Shown here: in pieces, positions 60,519-64,000 of the stretch
How the letters are laid out: each line of letters begins with the position of its first letter
Numbering within the stretch: position 1 is the stretch's first letter
DNA from: Strix aluco
Taxonomy: Eukaryota; Chordata; Aves; Strigiformes; Strigidae
Direction: 5' to 3'
Assembly: GCF_031877795.1 (NCBI RefSeq)
Contig: NC_133958.1
Span: 2,418,001-2,482,000, forward strand
Length of the DNA stretch: 64,000 bases
Notes under the pieces: generated by a model
Database searches by the model: none
What the model saw: the letters and a program-made list of their open reading frames with translations, nothing else
Told to the model about the DNA's origin: nothing
Translations under genes and position numbers: made by a program

Positions 60519-62040
60519 CCCCGGCCCCGCCGGCACGCGCCGGGAGGGACCTCGCGTGCCCGTTTTAGGGACCCTTTCCCAGGTAGGAAACGCTCGGCGT
60601 CTCCTCGGTGAGGCCGTGCCCGGGTGCCGCGCTCGGTCGCCGGAGAAGCCCGGTTGAGCTGGAGGAAGTGGCGGCAGCAGCGCAGTGGGAAACGGAGCTG
60701 GGATTTGCTGCTGCTTTCCAGACTGGCTTCTTTTTTTTAATTAATTTAAACGGATGGCGGTGGAGACGGCGCAACTCTCCGCCGGCCGCCCCGCCGACGG
60801 CGCTCGTTCAGCTCAGGGAGCTTCAGGTCTCGTACGCCGCTTTGGGATGGGGGGGGGGAGGGGGGGAGGGCTCCACCGTGGCCCCCCCAGATGGGCATCC
60901 CGGCCCCTCTCCGGTGTTTTCGGGGCGTGATGGTGGACGGGGACGCCTGGGGGGGCAGCGTGACGGCGGCGTCTCGTCCTTCTCCCGGAGCGATGCCGTG
61001 ACCCTTCTCCGTGCCCGTTCCCCTTTCCCGCTGGCCCGGGGCGCCGGGGGCGATGTGACGGTGGACTGCTCGGCGGCAGGCCTGAGGCCGGGGGGATGGG
61101 CTCAGCATCTCCGGAGACCCTCCGCCATCCCGGGAGACCCTTCCCCAGCCCCTCCGCCACCCACCGGTGTCATGAGTGTGTTGAGGACGGCAGGGACAGC
61201 CCCCACCACTCCCAACCCCCACCCCCCCCACCCCCCCGGCAGTTTCGGTGCCTTCCCCCCCTGCCATGGGGCGTCTCAGGGTATCCGTGCCAGGGGGACG
61301 GGGATCAGCGCGGGGGGACGGGGCGGGGGGGCAGGATCCGGCTTTTCGGGGTGGCACAAAGCTAGTGACCAAAGTTGTACAGGCAGGAGGGGGCCAGCGC
61401 CGTCTCTCCCCCCCCCCCCCTTTTCCTAGCACCACAGGGGGACCCCCAAATCCCCCAGTGACCTCCTCAGGGCAGGACGTGGGACCCCCGGTAAGCACCA
61501 GCTGGACCCCCCCTCCCGGTCCCCGGAGCTTCGTGCCCGGTGGGGAGGTGGGGGGAGGGAGACACACACACACACACAAACACCCCCCCCCACCACCCCC
61601 AAAAAAAGCACAAGTTCCCTGGGTGAACTCTGTAAGTTATTGGGAGAAGGTTAATTATTTTTGTTAATCATGTCTTGACGATCAGGTCCTAGGTCCTTCT
61701 GCGGGGAGATACTAGAAATAATAATAATGATAATAATAATTATTAATAATAATAAACCAAGACAAAAAAGGCCCTTTTTTTTATTAAATCTTCCTCTATG
61801 CAAACATACCCCCCCCCCTACCCCCACCCCCTCCGGGAATTTGTATTTATTTTTCGCATCAGGTTTGATTTGTATATTTGGGGGAGGCCAGGCCCGGGGG
61901 GTGGGGGGGGGCCGGGCCTCCCCTTCCCGTTTGTGATCCCCCCCCTCCCGCCGCCCCTTCCCGGTTGTGAAACCGACCGTGGAATTCTATTTGATGGGGT
62001 TTTGGGGCGTTTTTTTGCCAATTAGGTAATAAATATCTAT
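60519..62040 (+). other. CNNM4: CNNM4 3' UTR with two poly(A) signals
   Basis: There is no coding similarity. AATAAA occurs at 61751-61756 (within an AATAAT microsatellite, 61717-61756) and at 62028-62033. The second is followed by a TGT/GTC-rich stretch and is the likely main site. The UTR is G/C-rich with many G- and C-runs and a short (AC)n at 61563-61577. Confidence 0.75.
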
Positions 62041-62159
62041 ATCTGTACGTCGGTCTCCTCCGTGCTTCGCGGCGGGGTGGGGGGAGATGCGGAGGGCGCG
62101 TCCCGGTTAACCGGGGGGGGCTCCCGGGGCCGCCGCCGCCGTGGGACGCGGCCCCTTTA

Positions 62160-62430
62160 AATTCCTCTCCGGGGTTGTTTACAGCGTGGCGGTGAAGCAC
62201 CGCCCCCAGAGCGGATAGCGGTCGGCGATTGGCTGCAGTGCGTGAGGTGGGACGGCCGGCGATTGGCCGCGAGGAGGAACGGCGGCGGGGCGGGGCGCGC
62301 GGCGGTCGGCGATTGGCTGTGGGGAGGGGGCGGTCGCGGAGAGGCGGGGCGATGGGGGGAAAGGCGACCGCTGATTGGCTCTCCGGAGGGTAGTGGGCGG
62401 GGCGCTGCTGTGGGGGAGGCCCGAGGCGCT
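62160..62430. promoter_or_regulatory. CpG-island promoter with four ATTGG boxes
   Basis: ATTGG pentamers, each in a GATTGGC context, sit at 62228, 62262, 62312 and 62374, spaced 34, 50 and 62 bp apart. They lie among GGGGCGGGGC (Sp-type) boxes and dense CpG. This is the classical NF-Y-type arrangement of a TATA-less promoter. Because CNNM4 has just ended on the left, it most likely belonged to the CNNM-family gene that starts on the right. Confidence 0.7.
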
Positions 62431-62469
62431 CCCCGGGGGCGTCACCACGGGCCTCGGCACCGAGCCAGG

Positions 62470-64000
62470 GCGGGAGCCGGGGTTTGGCGGCCGTGGGCCC
62501 GCAGGCCAGGCCGGCCGAGGAGGCGCTGCGGCCGCTGGAGAAGGGGTCGCAGCTGGAGGCCGGCGCTGCGCCCAACTTGGCCACTATGGCCGCCATCGTG
62601 GGCAGTGGCTGGGCCCAGATGCGAACGCCCTGACCTGGTAGAGGTGCTTCACATCGGTGGGTGCCCTCACCCGCTTCTGCCAGTGTCCTGTCTGTGGCGT
62701 CCTCAATGACACCGCGCTTGACGCCGTCCTCGAGAAGCTCAGGAGAGCTGAGCGCTCCCGGGGCCGCCAGCTCCTCTACTCTCGCCTGAGGGGAGGTCCC
62801 AGCTGGCCGCCATGCATAAGGCGAACGAGGGCGAAGGAGAATCCTTCTTCTGGAGGAAGCCTCAAGATCGTCAGGTTGAAGATCTTGGATGAGTCAGATG
62901 AGAAGAGGTGCCCGGCAACCCTTAGCGTGTCAGAGAGGGACCTGGGGGGGTTGATTGCCAGCCGGCTGAACAGGAGCCAGCAGTGTGCCCAGGTGGCCAA
63001 GAAGGCCAATGGCATCCTGGCTTGTATCAGCACTAGCGTGGCCAGCAGGGACAGGGAAGGGATCTGACCCCTGTGCTCGGCACTGGTGAGGCCGCCCCTC
63101 GATGAGTGGGTTCAGTTTTGGGCCCCTCACTCCAAAAAGGCCCTTGAATGACTCAAGCATGTCCAGAGAAGGGCAACGGAGCTGGTGCAGGGTCTGGAGC
63201 ACAGGTCTGATGGGGAGCGGCTGAGGGAACTGGGGGGGTTTAGTCTGGAGAAGAGGAGGCTGAGGGGAGACCTCATGGCCCTCTCCAACTCCCTGAAAGG
63301 AGGGTGCAGAGAGGGGAGATGAGTCTCTTGAGCCAAGGAACCAGCACCAGGACAAGAGGGAATGGCCTCAAGCTGCACCAGGGCAGGGTCAGACTGGCTC
63401 TTAGGAAGGATTTCTTTGCAGAAGGGGTTGTTGGGCGTTGGAATGGGCTGCCCAGGGCAGGGGGGGAGTCCCCATCCCTGGAGGGGTTGAAGAGTCGGGT
63501 TGACCCAGCGCTGAGGGATGTGGTGGAGTTGGGACCAGTCAGTGTGAGGTTCATGGTGGGACTGGAGGAGCTTCAAGGGCTTTTCCAACCCAGATGATTC
63601 TGGGATTCTGCGTGCTCCTGCCCCTTTGTCTTCCACCACAGGTGGGATTCGGATGTGCTGGCAGCCAGCCTCTGCCACAGCACTTCAGGGAGGATTTCTC
63701 CTTGTTGAGGAGAGCTGATGGCATTGCCATGGCAAAGCTCTCCCCGCAGCAACTGCTGACCATGCAGCACTTCCTGGTGCGAGGTGAGTGCGGGCAGAAG
63801 TGGGCTGCCTTCACCCTGCCTGCTGCGCTGCTCGGAGGGTCCCTGGGTTCGGTGATAGGGGGCTGACGCTGCCTGTTCTCCCCACAGAGCTGGAGTTCTT
63901 CAGCCCAGCCTATACGTCTCTGCTGGCATCATTCAGGAGCTGAAGTTCGACAAGAACAACCCTGTCCCCCGGGGCAGTACCTGTACCACCGCCACCATTC
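62470..64000 (+). pseudogene. CNNM3: Degraded CNNM-family gene, probably CNNM3, CR1-interrupted, runs off the window
   Basis: Pieces of a cyclin-M protein appear in order in all three plus frames. Around 62514-62630, AEEALRPLEKG and TMAAIVGSGWAQM correspond to the first CBS ([21 protein letters not shown]). At 62603-62655, [11 protein letters not shown] matches [11 protein letters not shown]. At 62663-62730, [20 protein letters not shown] matches the [19 protein letters not shown] region. At 62800-62850 comes [13 protein letters not shown], then ILDESDE at 62882-62902. After a CR1 there is an exon 63642-63783 with intact acceptor and donor (REDFSLL, KLSPQQLLTMQHFL), a 104-bp intron, and an exon from 63888 (ELEFFSPAY, IIQELKFD, GQYLYHRHH in different frames). 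The signal peptide, extracellular part and DUF21 membrane segment are absent, and several frameshifts and internal deletions are evident. Introns make it an unprocessed gene. Position next to CNNM4 fits CNNM3. Assembly error in GC-rich DNA is the alternative. Confidence 0.7.
62921..63610 (+). repeat. CR1 LINE, 3' part, inside the CNNM3-like gene
   Basis: The longest CR1 here (about 690 bp). It starts near GTGTCAGAGAGGGACCTGGG and ends GATGATTCTGGGATTCTG. It is nearly identical in the shared part to the copies at 44441-45067 and 1656-2152 but in opposite orientation. Its 3' end lies 32 bp before the acceptor of the exon 63642-63783, and its 5' end lies just after the ILDESDE codons. Confidence 0.95.

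Noticed and set aside
61859-62596. Minus-strand open frame beginning MAAIVAKLGAAPASS
   Set aside because: It is the complement of the CNNM-like CBS segment and the CCAAT island; the plus strand carries the family motifs.

Overview
The window looks like a gene-dense, GC-rich piece of a bird genome, probably a microchromosome-like region. The species cannot be read from it. The evidence is several CR1 LINE copies ending in the ATTCTG-type 3' terminus, many GC-rich minisatellites in introns, and a gene order KANSL3-FER1L5-LMAN2L-CNNM4-CNNM3 that matches the block I know from human 2q11.2.

Layout from left to right. KANSL3 is on the minus strand: 20 recognised coding exons run from the ATG at 23426 down to 5377, and its last exon was not found. 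A separate minus-strand candidate exon lies at 503-665. A 2.1-kb head-to-head spacer (23427-25511) holds a CpG-rich promoter with two NRF1-type palindromes and a 1.7-kb minisatellite. FER1L5 is on the plus strand at 25512-42316. I could chain 52 exons in phase into 2014 codons with no break, and at least nine of its introns are largely minisatellite. LMAN2L is on the minus strand at 44135-51754, with 8 exons and 329 codons. FER1L5 and LMAN2L converge, and their poly(A) signals are about 225 bp apart. A 645-bp CpG-rich head-to-head promoter separates LMAN2L from CNNM4, which is on the plus strand at 52400-60518 with 7 exons and 788 codons. Beyond CNNM4 lies a CpG island with four ATTGG boxes. 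It is followed by a frame-broken, CR1-interrupted CNNM-family gene (62470-64000, probably CNNM3) that runs off the window.

Functions. The genes are a conserved neighbourhood rather than a pathway. KANSL3 is a chromatin (NSL acetyltransferase complex) subunit, FER1L5 a tail-anchored multi-C2 ferlin, LMAN2L an early-secretory-pathway L-type lectin, and CNNM4 a magnesium-transport-related membrane protein. The less ordinary points are the decayed CNNM3-like neighbour with a promoter-like island, the change of the LMAN2L RKR tail motif to RKH, the minisatellite load of FER1L5 and the KANSL3 promoter side, and the unassigned exon at the left edge. I found no convincing new multi-gene system. Exon coordinates were derived by hand from splice consensus, phase and family similarity, and an error of a base or so is possible.
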